From assembly GCF_000504305.1 (NCBI RefSeq), contig NZ_KI632512.1, forward strand, positions 2,427,469 through 2,491,468: a DNA stretch of 64,000 nucleotides, written 5' to 3'. The position numbers and the translations under genes were made by a program. The number at the start of each line of letters is the position of its first letter. Position 1 is the first letter of the stretch. Shown piece by piece: positions 25,435 to 33,560 of this stretch. Source of the DNA: Nitratidesulfovibrio termitidis HI1. GTDB taxonomy: Bacteria > Desulfobacterota > Desulfovibrionia > Desulfovibrionales > Desulfovibrionaceae. The notes beneath the pieces were generated by a model. It did no database searches. It was given only the letters and a program-made list of their open reading frames with translations, and had not been told where the DNA came from.

Positions 25435-26247
25435 ATGTACACCGCCTTCACGCAGCTTTCCCCCGTCATGCAGGCCTTTCTCGCCGGGTTGTTCACCTGG
25501 GGGGTCACCGCGCTGGGCGCGGCCCTGGTGTTCCTGACCAAGAGCTTTTCGCGCAAGGCGCTGGACGTCATGCTGGGCTTTGCCGCCGGGGTGATGGTCG
25601 CGGCCAGCTTCTGGTCGCTGCTGGCCCCGGCGCTGGAAATGTCCGAGCACCTGGGCCGCTGGTCGTTCGTGCCCGCCGCCGTGGGCTTCGTGCTGGGGGC
25701 GCTGTTTCTGCGGCTGGTGGACATGCTGCTGCCCCACCTGCACCTGCACAACCCCATCGAGCACGCCGAAGGGCTGCCCAGCAGCTGGCAACGCTCCACC
25801 CTGCTGGTGGCGGCCATCACCCTGCACAACATTCCGGAGGGGCTGGCCGTGGGCGTGGCCTTTGGCGCGGTGGCTGCCGACCTGCCATCCGCTTCGCTGG
25901 CCGGGGCCGTGGCCCTGGCGCTGGGCATCGGCATCCAGAACTTTCCCGAGGGCACGGCGGTGTCCGTGCCGCTGCGGCGCGAAGGCTTTTCGCGCATGAA
26001 GGCATTCCTGTTCGGGCAGGCCTCGGGCATGGTCGAACCCATCGCCGCCGTCATCGGCGCGGCGGCGGTGATCTGGGCGCAGCCGCTGCTGCCGTACGCA
26101 CTGGCCTTTGCCGCCGGAGCCATGATCTTCGTGGTGGTGGAGGAAGTGATTCCCGAATCGCAGGGTTCCGGCTACGGGGACCTTGCCACCATGGGCGTCA
26201 TTGCCGGGTTCACCCTGATGATGACCCTGGACGTGGCCCTGGGGTAG
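25435..26247 (+). CDS. ZIP-family divalent metal transporter (ZupT/GufA-like)
   Basis: A 270-residue protein with about eight helices. The two metal-site helices are clear: [16 protein letters not shown] near residue 125 and [16 protein letters not shown] near residue 165, the HNxPEG and NxPEG motifs of ZIP transporters that import zinc, iron or manganese. A variable loop with [10 protein letters not shown] provides extra His residues. GGAG precedes ATG 25435. The next gene encodes a metal-exporting P-type ATPase, so the pair could import and export the same metal; which metal is not decided by sequence. Confidence 0.9.
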   Translation: MYTAFTQLSPVMQAFLAGLFTWGVTALGAALVFLTKSFSRKALDVMLGFAAGVMVAASFWSLLAPALEMSEHLGRWSFVPAAVGFVLGALFLRLVDMLLPHLHLHNPIEHAEGLPSSWQRSTLLVAAITLHNIPEGLAVGVAFGAVAADLPSASLAGAVALALGIGIQNFPEGTAVSVPLRREGFSRMKAFLFGQASGMVEPIAAVIGAAAVIWAQPLLPYALAFAAGAMIFVVVEEVIPESQGSGYGDLATMGVIAGFTLMMTLDVALG

Positions 26248-26369
26248 CGACGGCGGGGCGGCTCGGCCGGTCCTGGCGTATCGGCGGGGTATGCCCTTGC
26301 CGATCCATCAACACAATGTTCCTGCTTTCCTCTGTTGTTCCGGCACCCTATGCATGCCCCGGAAAATAC

Positions 26370-26416
26370 CTTGACCGTCAAACTATCTTGGACATAAAGA
26401 AGTTTGACCGTCAAAC
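26370..26416 (+). promoter_or_regulatory. Promoter with twin palindromic operators upstream of the P-type ATPase
   Basis: Two copies of GACCGTC in larger palindromes lie 33 bp apart centre to centre, about three helical turns. The second copy, GTTTGACCGTCAAAC (26402-26416), is a perfect palindrome apart from its central base; the first is CTTGACCGTCAAAC (26370-26383). The first overlaps a TTGACC -35 with TAAAGA as -10 some 18 bases later; the second would cover the transcript start. This is the geometry of a repressor-controlled promoter. No regulator gene is adjacent, so the binding protein is unknown. Confidence 0.7.
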
Positions 26417-26434
26417 ATTCTGGAGGCACACCTC

Positions 26435-28387
26435 GTGATCGGACGCTTCGCCTGCCCCGGCTCCTACCGTGAACTGATTTCTTCGCGCGAAACCCTGCTC
26501 TGCCTGCTGGGCGGCGTCCTGGCCGCCGCTTCGTGGATCGCGTCGCTTTCCGGCGCGCCTGCGTGGCTGGCCGCTGCCCTGGCCCTGACCGGGGCCGCCA
26601 TCAACGGCCTGCCCATCGTCAAGGGCGCCGTGGAAGGCCTGCTGGAAAAGCAGGTCAACGTGGACGAACTGGTGTCCATCGCCCTTGTGGCCTCGGTGAT
26701 GCAGGGCGAATACCTGTCCGCCGCCATCGTGGCCTGCATCATGAAGGCCGGTTCGCTGGTGGAAGGCTTTCTGAGCGATGCGGCCCGCCGGTCCATCAAG
26801 GCCTTGGCCGCCGTCACCCCGGATACCGCCACCATCGTCGAGCCGGGTGGCCGCGAGCGCACCGTGCCCGCCGCGGAGGTACGCGTGGGCCAGCAGTTGC
26901 GGGTACGCCCCGGTGAACGCATCCCCGTGGACGCGGTGATCCTGTCCGGCATCACCGCCGTGGACGAATCCTCCATCACCGGCGAACCGCTGCCCCGCTC
27001 GTGCGGCACAGGCGACAAGGTGCTGGCGGGCACCATGAACTACAACGGCGTCATCGTGGTGGAAGCGCAGCGCGTGGGCGAAGACACCACCATCGGCAAG
27101 GTGGTGCGCCTGGTGGAAGAGGCGGAAGCCCACAACCCCAAGGCCGCCCGCCTGGTGGACAACTACGCCCGGTGGTTCACCCCGGTGGTGCTGGCCTGCG
27201 CAGCCGCGGCCTGGGCCGTTTCGGGCGAATCGTCGCGCGCCGTGGCCGTGCTTATCGCCGGGTGCCCCTGCGCCCTGCTGATGGCCGCGCCCACCGCCGC
27301 CGTGGCCGCCGTGGGCCGCGCCGCCCGCGCGGGCATCATCGTGCGGGGGGGGCAGGCCCTGGAAAAGGTGGCCGCCGCCACCCTGGTGCTGTTCGACAAG
27401 ACCGGCACCCTCACCTTCGGGCGGCCCGAACTGGACGAAGTGCTGCCCGTGCCGGGCATGGCCGAGGAGCGCCTGCTGGCTCTTGCCGCCGGTGCGGAAG
27501 GCGGCGGCACCCACCCCATCGCACGGGCCATCGTGGCCGGGGCCGAGGCGCGGTCCATCGTGCCCGCCGTTGCCGAGGGCGCCTTCACCGAGGTGGGCGT
27601 GGGCGTGCGGGCCACCGTGGACGGTCACGCAGTGGAGGTCTGCGGCGTGACCGCCGAGGTGGAAGCGGAACTTGCCGAACGCGCGCCCGGTCTGCTGCAG
27701 CCGCTGGCAGCCCTGCGCGCGCGCGGGGCCACCGCCCTGCTGGTGCGCGTGGACGCGGCCCCTGCCGGGCTGCTGGCCGTCACCGACACCCTGCGCCCCG
27801 GCGCGCGCGCCTCGGTCAGCGGGCTGCGCGCCGCCGGTCTTGCCCACGCGGGCATGCTGTCCGGCGACCATGAAACCGCCGCCGCGCGCATCGCGGCGCA
27901 GGCGGGCATAGACTACTGGCGCGCCGGGCTGAAGCCCGCCGACAAGCTGTCCGCCATCCGCACCCAGCAGCAGTCCGGGGCCACGGTGATCTTCGTGGGC
28001 GACGGCATCAACGACGCCCCCGCCCTGGCCGGGGCGGACGTGGGCGTGGCCATGGGCGGCGCGGGCACCGACGTGGCCCTGGAAACCGCCGACGTGGCCC
28101 TTACCCATGACGACATCGGCCGCCTGCCCTTTCTGGTGCGCCTTTCGCGCCGGGCCATCTCGCTCATCAAGATCAATATCGGCCTCGGCGTGCTGTTCAA
28201 CGGGCTGTCCATCCTGGGCAGCGGCTACGGCCTGCTCTCTCCGGTGATGGCCTCTGTGTTCCACAACGTGGGGTCGGTGATCGTGGTCATCTCGTCCGCC
28301 AGCCTTGCCTTCTTCGACGACGGCGAACCGGGTCAGCCCGCCTGCCCGGCTGCCGTTGCCCCCGCCGCCGCACACAAAAACGCGTAA
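26435..28387 (+). CDS. P1B-type heavy-metal-translocating ATPase
   Basis: GTG 26435, eight bases after GGAGG, gives 650 residues. P-type motifs in order: TGEP (182-185, actuator), CPC (277-279, membrane metal site), DKTGT with phosphorylated Asp321, the HP locus at 360-361, and GDGINDAP late in the chain. There is no N-terminal CxxC metal-binding domain. The last helices read IKINIGLGVLFNGLSILG and SVFHNVGSVIVVISSASLAF, a variant that does not match textbook copper, zinc or cobalt groups clearly, so the metal is left open. It exports a metal from the cytoplasm using ATP. Its own palindromic operators suggest metal- or stress-dependent control. Confidence 0.92.
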   Translation: MIGRFACPGSYRELISSRETLLCLLGGVLAAASWIASLSGAPAWLAAALALTGAAINGLPIVKGAVEGLLEKQVNVDELVSIALVASVMQGEYLSAAIVACIMKAGSLVEGFLSDAARRSIKALAAVTPDTATIVEPGGRERTVPAAEVRVGQQLRVRPGERIPVDAVILSGITAVDESSITGEPLPRSCGTGDKVLAGTMNYNGVIVVEAQRVGEDTTIGKVVRLVEEAEAHNPKAARLVDNYARWFTPVVLACAAAAWAVSGESSRAVAVLIAGCPCALLMAAPTAAVAAVGRAARAGIIVRGGQALEKVAAATLVLFDKTGTLTFGRPELDEVLPVPGMAEERLLALAAGAEGGGTHPIARAIVAGAEARSIVPAVAEGAFTEVGVGVRATVDGHAVEVCGVTAEVEAELAERAPGLLQPLAALRARGATALLVRVDAAPAGLLAVTDTLRPGARASVSGLRAAGLAHAGMLSGDHETAAARIAAQAGIDYWRAGLKPADKLSAIRTQQQSGATVIFVGDGINDAPALAGADVGVAMGGAGTDVALETADVALTHDDIGRLPFLVRLSRRAISLIKINIGLGVLFNGLSILGSGYGLLSPVMASVFHNVGSVIVVISSASLAFFDDGEPGQPACPAAVAPAAAHKNA

Positions 28388-28415
28388 TCACCGCCTGCTG
28401 ATCCACAGCAACGCC

Positions 28416-28449
28416 ACGGGCCGGAAGGAGCAACCTTCCGGCCCGTTTT
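28416..28449 (+). terminator. Rho-independent terminator after the P-type ATPase gene
   Basis: A 12-base perfect stem (CGGGCCGGAAGG and CCTTCCGGCCCG) with a five-base loop is followed by TTTT, 30 bases after the ATPase stop. Confidence 0.85.
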
Positions 28450-28454
28450 CGTGC

Positions 28455-28491
28455 GCCAGCGGCAAGGGCGTACTGTGCACCTGCCGCTGGC
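28455..28491. promoter_or_regulatory. Ten-base inverted repeat in the glnH leader
   Basis: GCCAGCGGCA and TGCCGCTGGC are perfectly complementary around a 17-base loop, about 130 bases before the binding-protein start. It could be an operator or a leader RNA stem. No recognised riboswitch was seen. Confidence 0.4.
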
Positions 28492-28619
28492 CCGGCCCGG
28501 CGCCCTTGATTTCCCGCCCGGATTCTGCAATGCCTATCCGGTTCGCACGCACGCCGCGCGGACGCACCACGGGCCGTGCGCGCACCGGCGCACCCGCCGC
28601 AACAGACCGGAGGAACCAC

Positions 28620-29366
28620 ATGAAGCGTCTTATCCAGATTGCCCTCGGCCTTGCCCTGGTGGCCGCGCTGTGCGCCCCCGCCATGGCCAAGAAGCTTGTC
28701 GTCGCGCACGACACCAACTTCAAGCCCTTCGAGTTCAAGGGCGAAGACGGCAAGTACACCGGCTTCGACATCGAACTGTGGCAGGCTGTCGCCAAGACCG
28801 TGGGCGTGGACTACGAACTGCAGCCCATGGACTTCAACGGCATCATCCCCGGCCTGCAGACCGGCAACATCGACGTGGGCATTGCGGGCATCACCATCAA
28901 GGCCGAACGCCAGCAGGTCATCGACTTTTCCGACCCCTACTATGATTCCGGCCTGATGATCCTGGTGCGCGAAGGCGACACCGCCATCAAGTCGGTGGAA
29001 GACCTGAAGGGCAAGATCGTGGCCACCAAGACCGCCACCTCGTCCGTGGACTTCGTGAAGGCCAGCGCCAATGCCAAGGAAGTGAAGCTGTTCCCCAACA
29101 ACGACGGCATGTTCTTTGAACTGATGAGCGGCGGCGCAGACGCCGCGGTGTTCGACATGCCCGTGGTGAAGGAATTCGCCATGACCGCCGGCAAGGGCAA
29201 GGTGAAGACCGTTGGCCCGCTGTACCAGGGCCAGTCCTACGGCATCGGCTTCCCCAAGGGCAGCCCGCTGGTGCCCAAGGTGAACGAGGCCCTGAAGAAG
29301 GCCAAGGCCGACGGCACCTACGACAAGCTGTACATGAAGTGGTTCGGCTACGCCCCCGGCAAGTAG
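28620..29366 (+). CDS. glnH: Periplasmic glutamine/polar amino-acid binding protein
   Basis: ATG 28620, behind GGAGG, gives 248 residues, the same length as E. coli GlnH. A clear signal peptide (hydrophobic core about residues 4-20) ends at AMA before KKLVVAHDTNFKPFEFKG. The solute-binding fold shows TGFDIELWQAVAKTVGVDYE and GLQTGNIDVGIAGITIKAER, conserved in the glutamine/arginine subgroup, with DFSDPYYDSGLMILV in the hinge. It captures an amino acid and delivers it to the permease encoded next. The name follows the closest family; arginine or another polar amino acid is possible. Confidence 0.87.
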   Translation: MKRLIQIALGLALVAALCAPAMAKKLVVAHDTNFKPFEFKGEDGKYTGFDIELWQAVAKTVGVDYELQPMDFNGIIPGLQTGNIDVGIAGITIKAERQQVIDFSDPYYDSGLMILVREGDTAIKSVEDLKGKIVATKTATSSVDFVKASANAKEVKLFPNNDGMFFELMSGGADAAVFDMPVVKEFAMTAGKGKVKTVGPLYQGQSYGIGFPKGSPLVPKVNEALKKAKADGTYDKLYMKWFGYAPGK

Positions 29367-29435
29367 ACCGGCCTTGTTGCTGATGACGGCGGCGGCGGCG
29401 CTTCTGCGCCACGACACCGCCTGAACGGAAACGAC

Positions 29436-29461
29436 GGGGATGGCCGCTGGGCCATCCCCTT
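29436..29461 (+). other. Intercistronic stem-loop between glnH and glnP
   Basis: GGGGATGGCC and GGCCATCCCC form a ten-base perfect stem with a four-base loop, 70 bases after glnH and followed by only TT. Such structures often protect or partly terminate the message of an abundant binding protein relative to its permease. Confidence 0.6.
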
Positions 29462-29502
29462 GGCCGTTCCCGCACCCCGCGAGAATCACCCAAAGGCATT
29501 CC

Positions 29503-30174
29503 ATGGCACTGGACTTTAAAGCAAGCGTCATGTGGGAAAGCGTGCCCCTGCTGCTCGGCGGGGTGCACCTGACCATCATCATCACCCTGGGGGGGCTGGC
29601 CATCGGCTTTCTGGTGGGCGCCGTCACCGGTCTGGCCAAGACCGCGCGCGGCAGGCTGCCCCGCGCCCTGGCCGACATCTATGTGGAGGCCATACGCGGC
29701 ACTCCGCTCATCGTGCAGGTGATGTTCCTGTATTTCGGCGTGCCGCTGGCCACGGGCATGCGCATTCCGCCGGTGACGGCGGGCATCATCGCCATTGCCG
29801 TCAATTCCGGGGCGTACATCGCCGAAATCGTGCGCGGGGCCATCGAATCCATCGACGTGGGCCAGACCGAGGCGGGGCGCTCCATCGGGCTTACCCGCAT
29901 GCAGACCATGCTGCACGTGGTATGGCCGCAGGCCTTTCGCCGCATGATCCCGCCGCTGGGCAACCAGTTCATCATCTCTTTGAAGGACACCTCGCTGCTG
30001 GTGGTCATCGGGGTGGGCGAACTGACCCGGCAGGGGCAGGAGATCATCGCCGTGAATTTCCGCGCCTTCGAGGTGTGGCTGACCGTGGCCGTGATGTACC
30101 TGGTGATGACGCTGAGCATCGCGCGGGCGCTGCGGGTGTACGAACGCAAGCTCAACGCCCGCGCTGGCAGATAG
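29503..30174 (+). CDS. glnP: Polar amino-acid ABC transporter permease
   Basis: ATG 29503, with AAAGG upstream, gives 223 residues. About five membrane helices are present, with the family start VPLLLGGVHLTIIITLGGLA and the ATPase-contact EAA loop around EAGRSIGLTRMQTMLHVVWP, as well as IVQVMFLYFGVP. A homodimer of this permease forms the channel for the GlnH substrate. The gene is followed by the ATPase after 12 bases, so the three form an operon in the order binding protein, permease, ATPase. Confidence 0.9.
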   Translation: MALDFKASVMWESVPLLLGGVHLTIIITLGGLAIGFLVGAVTGLAKTARGRLPRALADIYVEAIRGTPLIVQVMFLYFGVPLATGMRIPPVTAGIIAIAVNSGAYIAEIVRGAIESIDVGQTEAGRSIGLTRMQTMLHVVWPQAFRRMIPPLGNQFIISLKDTSLLVVIGVGELTRQGQEIIAVNFRAFEVWLTVAVMYLVMTLSIARALRVYERKLNARAGR

Positions 30175-30186
30175 GGGGATGACACG

Positions 30187-30936
30187 ATGAAGACCTGCGA
30201 ATCCCCCATGATCGAAATCCGCAACCTGCACAAGCGGTTCGGCCAGAACGAGGTGCTGCGCGGCATCGACCTTACCGTCTGCCCCGGCGAGGTGGTGGTG
30301 ATCATCGGGCCGTCCGGCTCGGGCAAGTCCACGGCGTTGCGCTGCATCAACCGGCTGGAGGAAATCACCTCCGGCAAGGTCGTCGTGGACGGACACGACC
30401 TGTACGACCCCGCCACCGACATCAACTACGTGCGCACCGAAGCGGGCATGGTGTTCCAGCAGTTCAACCTGTTTCCGCACATGAACGTGCTGCACAACGT
30501 GACCCTTGGCCCCATCCGCGTGCGCCGCACCTCTCGCGCCGAGGCCGACCGGCTGGGCCTGGCCCTGCTGGAAAAGGTGGGCCTGGCCGACAAGGCCACC
30601 GCCTACCCGGACCAGCTTTCCGGCGGGCAGAAGCAGCGGGTGGCCATTGCCCGTTCGCTGGCCATGCAGCCCAAGGTGCTGCTGTTCGACGAGCCCACCA
30701 GCGCTCTCGACCCCGAACTGGTGGGAGAAGTGCTGGAAGTCATGCGCGCCCTGGCCCTGGAAGGCATGACCATGGTCATCGTCACCCACGAAATGGGCTT
30801 TGCGCGCGAGGTGGCCGACCGCGTCATCTTCATCGATCAGGGCCGGATACAGGAAGAAGGCCCGCCGGACGAATTCTTCAGCGCGCCGAAAAACCCGCGC
30901 CTGCGCGAATTCCTGGGCCGCGTGCGCCACGCGTAG
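30187..30936 (+). CDS. glnQ: Polar amino-acid ABC transporter ATPase
   Basis: A 249-residue protein with the full set of ABC motifs: Walker [10 protein letters not shown] near residue 40, Q-loop [14 protein letters not shown], signature [16 protein letters not shown] and Walker [16 protein letters not shown], then the H-loop [15 protein letters not shown]. These are closest to the GlnQ/HisP subgroup. ATG 30187 is used; the internal Met at 30208, directly before [11 protein letters not shown], is an alternative start. It powers uptake together with GlnP. Confidence 0.92.
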   Translation: MKTCESPMIEIRNLHKRFGQNEVLRGIDLTVCPGEVVVIIGPSGSGKSTALRCINRLEEITSGKVVVDGHDLYDPATDINYVRTEAGMVFQQFNLFPHMNVLHNVTLGPIRVRRTSRAEADRLGLALLEKVGLADKATAYPDQLSGGQKQRVAIARSLAMQPKVLLFDEPTSALDPELVGEVLEVMRALALEGMTMVIVTHEMGFAREVADRVIFIDQGRIQEEGPPDEFFSAPKNPRLREFLGRVRHA

Positions 30937-31075
30937 GCAGGCCCGCGCAGCCTAACGGGGAGTGCGGGACGGGGCGCGCAGGACGTGCAGCCTGTCGGCA
31001 GTGACGGGCGCGCGCCACCAAGGCAGCCGGATGCGCGACCCGCGCCACGCGCCGTGCCCGGCATGATGTCCTGAG

Positions 31076-31107
31076 AGGGGGGAACCGGAATTGTCCGGTT
31101 CCCCTCG
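31076..31107 (+). terminator. Terminator-like hairpin after glnQ
   Basis: GGGGGGAACCGGA and TCCGGTTCCCCTC pair across a four-base loop about 140 bases after glnQ. The T-tract is weak. The remaining bases of this 357-base gap hold no gene I can support. Confidence 0.6.
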
Positions 31108-31293
31108 CTTGTTGCGGCACGGGCCTTCCGTCAGGGTAATGCCGGGGTGGCATGCGGGGTGCGGCAGGGTAACGCCATGGCCGCCCCCCTCCGGACGGCC
31201 TTCCCACCCCGGTGCGACCCCGCTGCGGCCGCGCCGGGCCGAAACCTTCATGCTACGGATGCGGCATTTCCACCATCAACCAAAGGAAATACC

Positions 31294-32334
31294 ATGTCCG
31301 CCTCCACTCGCGGGCGCACGTCCCGCCGCGCCCCTGCCCAGCGTTCTCCCCGAGCCATGTCCACCGAAGACATCCTGCGCAACGTGGTGTTCGCCAAGCG
31401 GCCCCGCGACGAACGGCCGGGGCCGACCGGCGGGGCAGCGCACGCCGGGCTGGGGTACGGCGCGGGCGGCGCGTCCGGCGCACCCGCCCCCCACGAGCCC
31501 GATTCCCGCCCCGGGACCACCACCGGTACCGCCGCCACCCCGTCCGGCGACATCCCGCCCGTGCTGGGCGTGCACTGCGCCTTCACGCCCGAGGGCAGAC
31601 TGCGCGCCAAACAGGAACACTGCGGGGGGCGCATCACCAGCTACGACTACACCCACGACGAGCGCGGCCACCTGACCGAGGTGCGCCGCGACGGCCAGGT
31701 GGCGGAACGCTACGCCTACAACGCGGCGGGCCAGCGCACGGAGGCGCGGGTGGCCCCGCTGCCCGGCATGTCGCGCGACGCGCTGCGGGCCATGGAGACG
31801 GAGCGCACCTTTGCCTACGACGCTGCGGGCCGCCTCGTGCGTGCCGGGCGGGCGCGCTACATGTACGCCCCGGACGGCAGCCTGCGGTGCACGGAAGAGG
31901 GGCGCAACAGCACGTGGTTCTATTACGGAAATGGAGGAAACGCCGACGCCGGAGGCGCGCCCCATCACCCCCAAGGCCAGCTTGCCCCGGTGGCCCTCGA
32001 TTCGGTGGTGCTGCCCGGGGGCGACATCATCCGTTACCGCTTCGGGCAGCACGGCATCCCCTTCCTGGTGCTGCGCAACGACGCGCCCAGCGGGGAATAC
32101 CAGTGGCTCGACCCGTTGCGCCTGGCCCGCTTCCGCGACCACCGCACCGGCTCGGACTACACCTTTCATTACGGCAATGACCGCGTGCCCGAGGCCTCAC
32201 CGTATGCGGCCCGGCGCTGGACAACCTGGACGGCAACCTGCTGGACCTGTCCATCTTCCGCAAGGACGGGGAGGCCGCCCCACCGCCGCGCTCCGTCACC
32301 TTCCGTATCGGACGCGACCAGGTGGGCACGGTAA
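31294..32334 (+). CDS. Rhs/YD-repeat protein, N-terminal part (broken by frameshift)
   Basis: ATG 31294 follows AAAGGAAA. The chain begins with a Gly/Pro/Ala-rich segment, then YD-repeat units such as SYDYTHDERGHLTEVRRDGQ, ERTFAYDAAGRLVRAGRARY and MYAPDGSLRCTEEG, and DIIRYRFGQHGIPFLVLRND. After YGNDRVPEA (about 32195) the reading frame loses similarity and ends in a Trp/Arg-rich tail at 32334. The real continuation is in the next frame (LDNLDGNLLDLSIFRKDG from 32217). Rhs proteins carry C-terminal toxins through a beta-cage shell; this copy is short (about 530 residues in total) and lacks the long N-terminal part of classical Rhs. Confidence 0.75.
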   Translation: MSASTRGRTSRRAPAQRSPRAMSTEDILRNVVFAKRPRDERPGPTGGAAHAGLGYGAGGASGAPAPHEPDSRPGTTTGTAATPSGDIPPVLGVHCAFTPEGRLRAKQEHCGGRITSYDYTHDERGHLTEVRRDGQVAERYAYNAAGQRTEARVAPLPGMSRDALRAMETERTFAYDAAGRLVRAGRARYMYAPDGSLRCTEEGRNSTWFYYGNGGNADAGGAPHHPQGQLAPVALDSVVLPGGDIIRYRFGQHGIPFLVLRNDAPSGEYQWLDPLRLARFRDHRTGSDYTFHYGNDRVPEASPYAARRWTTWTATCWTCPSSARTGRPPHRRAPSPSVSDATRWAR

Positions 32335-32888
32335 AGGTCCTGATGGACCCGGACGGCACGGTGGTGAAACGCCTGGAGCACGACAACTTCGGCAACCTCC
32401 TGCTGGACACCTGCCCGTATTTCTACCTGCCGCTAGGCTTTGCCGGGGGGCTGGTGGACCGGCATACCGGACTGGTGCGCTTCGGCTTCCGCGACTACGA
32501 CCCGCGCGCCGGACGCTTCACCGCGCCCGACCCCTTGGGCGACACCGGCGGCGACCACGCCCCCTACGACTACTGCGTGGACGATCCGGTCAGCGCCTTC
32601 GACCCGCTGGGGCTTGAAGGGGCAGGAATTGCCCGCAATGTCGCCCCGTTTTGGGCTCCTTATGGCTCCAAAGAAAAGCAACGTGTGCAAGAAATCCTTG
32701 GAGACAAGGGACAGGAGCTTCGCAAGGGCATGAAGAGCATCCAGGCACTGGATGAAGCAACATCCCCCATCTCATGGGGATTCGCCGTGCCTGATCTGGT
32801 AGACGCGGTTCTGCAAGAAACAAAACGAATATGGAGAGAAATCGATCACCCACGCGACAAGAATACAGGGAAATTTATCGATAAATAA
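32322..32888 (+). CDS. Rhs C-terminal part with variable tip (displaced by frameshift)
   Basis: The in-frame coding actually begins upstream at about 32205; the GTG at 32322 is only a possible restart. The chain continues the Rhs core with VGTVKVLMDPDGTVV, FRDYDPRAGRFTAPDPLGDT and the conserved YDYCVDDPVSAFDPLGL that closes the cage. After this the base composition turns AT-rich and the sequence becomes unique: about 90 residues ending REIDHPRDKNTGKFIDK. In Rhs proteins that position is the exchangeable toxin tip. I recognise no toxin family here. One added base near 32195 would join it to the upstream part. Confidence 0.7.
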   Translation: MGTVKVLMDPDGTVVKRLEHDNFGNLLLDTCPYFYLPLGFAGGLVDRHTGLVRFGFRDYDPRAGRFTAPDPLGDTGGDHAPYDYCVDDPVSAFDPLGLEGAGIARNVAPFWAPYGSKEKQRVQEILGDKGQELRKGMKSIQALDEATSPISWGFAVPDLVDAVLQETKRIWREIDHPRDKNTGKFIDK

Positions 32889-32890
32889 CG

Positions 32891-32923
32891 GAAAAGCGGC
32901 GTCACCGAGCGCCGCTTTTTTTT
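32891..32923. terminator. Bidirectional terminator between Rhs and the convergent gene
   Basis: AAAAGCGGCG and CGCCGCTTTT form a ten-base stem with an eight-base loop, followed by TTTT on the plus strand. The complementary A-run gives a T-tract on the minus strand as well. The minus-strand gene's stop lies in the loop. Confidence 0.85.
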
Positions 32924-33360
32924 CCACTTTTCAACAATGCTCCATAAACACACAGCACTAAAAAATAGAAAATGAGCATTGCCCCTTTTAATGCCTTGTT
33001 TATATCCAAAGGATCATTCCAAAACCATAGTATATTGAAAGGAATCATGTTCAGACCAGGAATCCTTCCGGGGACACCAGAATAGAATGAGATGACAAAC
33101 AAGGTTGCCGCATAAGAAACAACAATTTTCAACCCCAATGTTCTGAATTTGGTATGCCTCAAGGCGAACGCGGCGAGCCCGAAGACAACTGCCCGTATCA
33201 GATGCGCCACAACTACATATACAGTTCTGATGCTATGAGAAGCATTAAACAAATCCCAAACCAAATAATCGACAATCACGAAAACCAACAACAGCACGAT
33301 AATCGCATTTTTTCTGAACGTGCTCACGCGTGCCCCTGCAAATCTAAATTTCACAGCCAT
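32902..33360 (-). CDS. Small multi-pass membrane protein, unknown
   Basis: The start chosen (MAVKFRFAG, at 33360) has GGGA about eight bases upstream and removes a Pro/Ala-rich extension that comes from a minisatellite. The 152 residues contain about four membrane helices: AIIVLLLVFVIVDYLVWDLF, a second around VVVAHLIRAVVFGLAAFAL, a third LKIVVSYAATLFVISFYSG and a last ALKGAMLIFYFLVLCVYGA. The gene is AT-rich and converges on the Rhs tip. It could be an immunity-type or simply an acquired membrane protein; classical Rhs immunity genes lie downstream on the same strand, so this link is weak. Confidence 0.65.
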   Translation of the reverse strand: MAVKFRFAGARVSTFRKNAIIVLLLVFVIVDYLVWDLFNASHSIRTVYVVVAHLIRAVVFGLAAFALRHTKFRTLGLKIVVSYAATLFVISFYSGVPGRIPGLNMIPFNILWFWNDPLDINKALKGAMLIFYFLVLCVYGALLKSGKKSGAR

Positions 33361-33464
33361 GCATTCCCATTTTGTATATTTGACAATGTGATAACACAAG
33401 CCAGCAATCCATGCCCCTGAGAAACAAAAAACGCATACCCGCGAATAACCCGTCCCGACCTGCG

Positions 33465-33500
33465 CCGGTGCTGCCGGTGCTGCCGGTGCTGCCGGTGCTG
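33465..33500 (+). repeat. 9-bp minisatellite in a non-coding leader
   Basis: Four units of CCGGTGCTG lie between the divergent membrane-protein gene and the exported duplicated protein, about 60 bases before the latter's start. It is one of several 9- to 15-bp minisatellites in the window and the only clear one outside a gene. Confidence 0.85.
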
Positions 33501-33560
33501 GAAGTTGCCCTTGGCGTGCGATATTGTCTGGCAACGTTCGACGCCAACAGGCAGGTTCCC

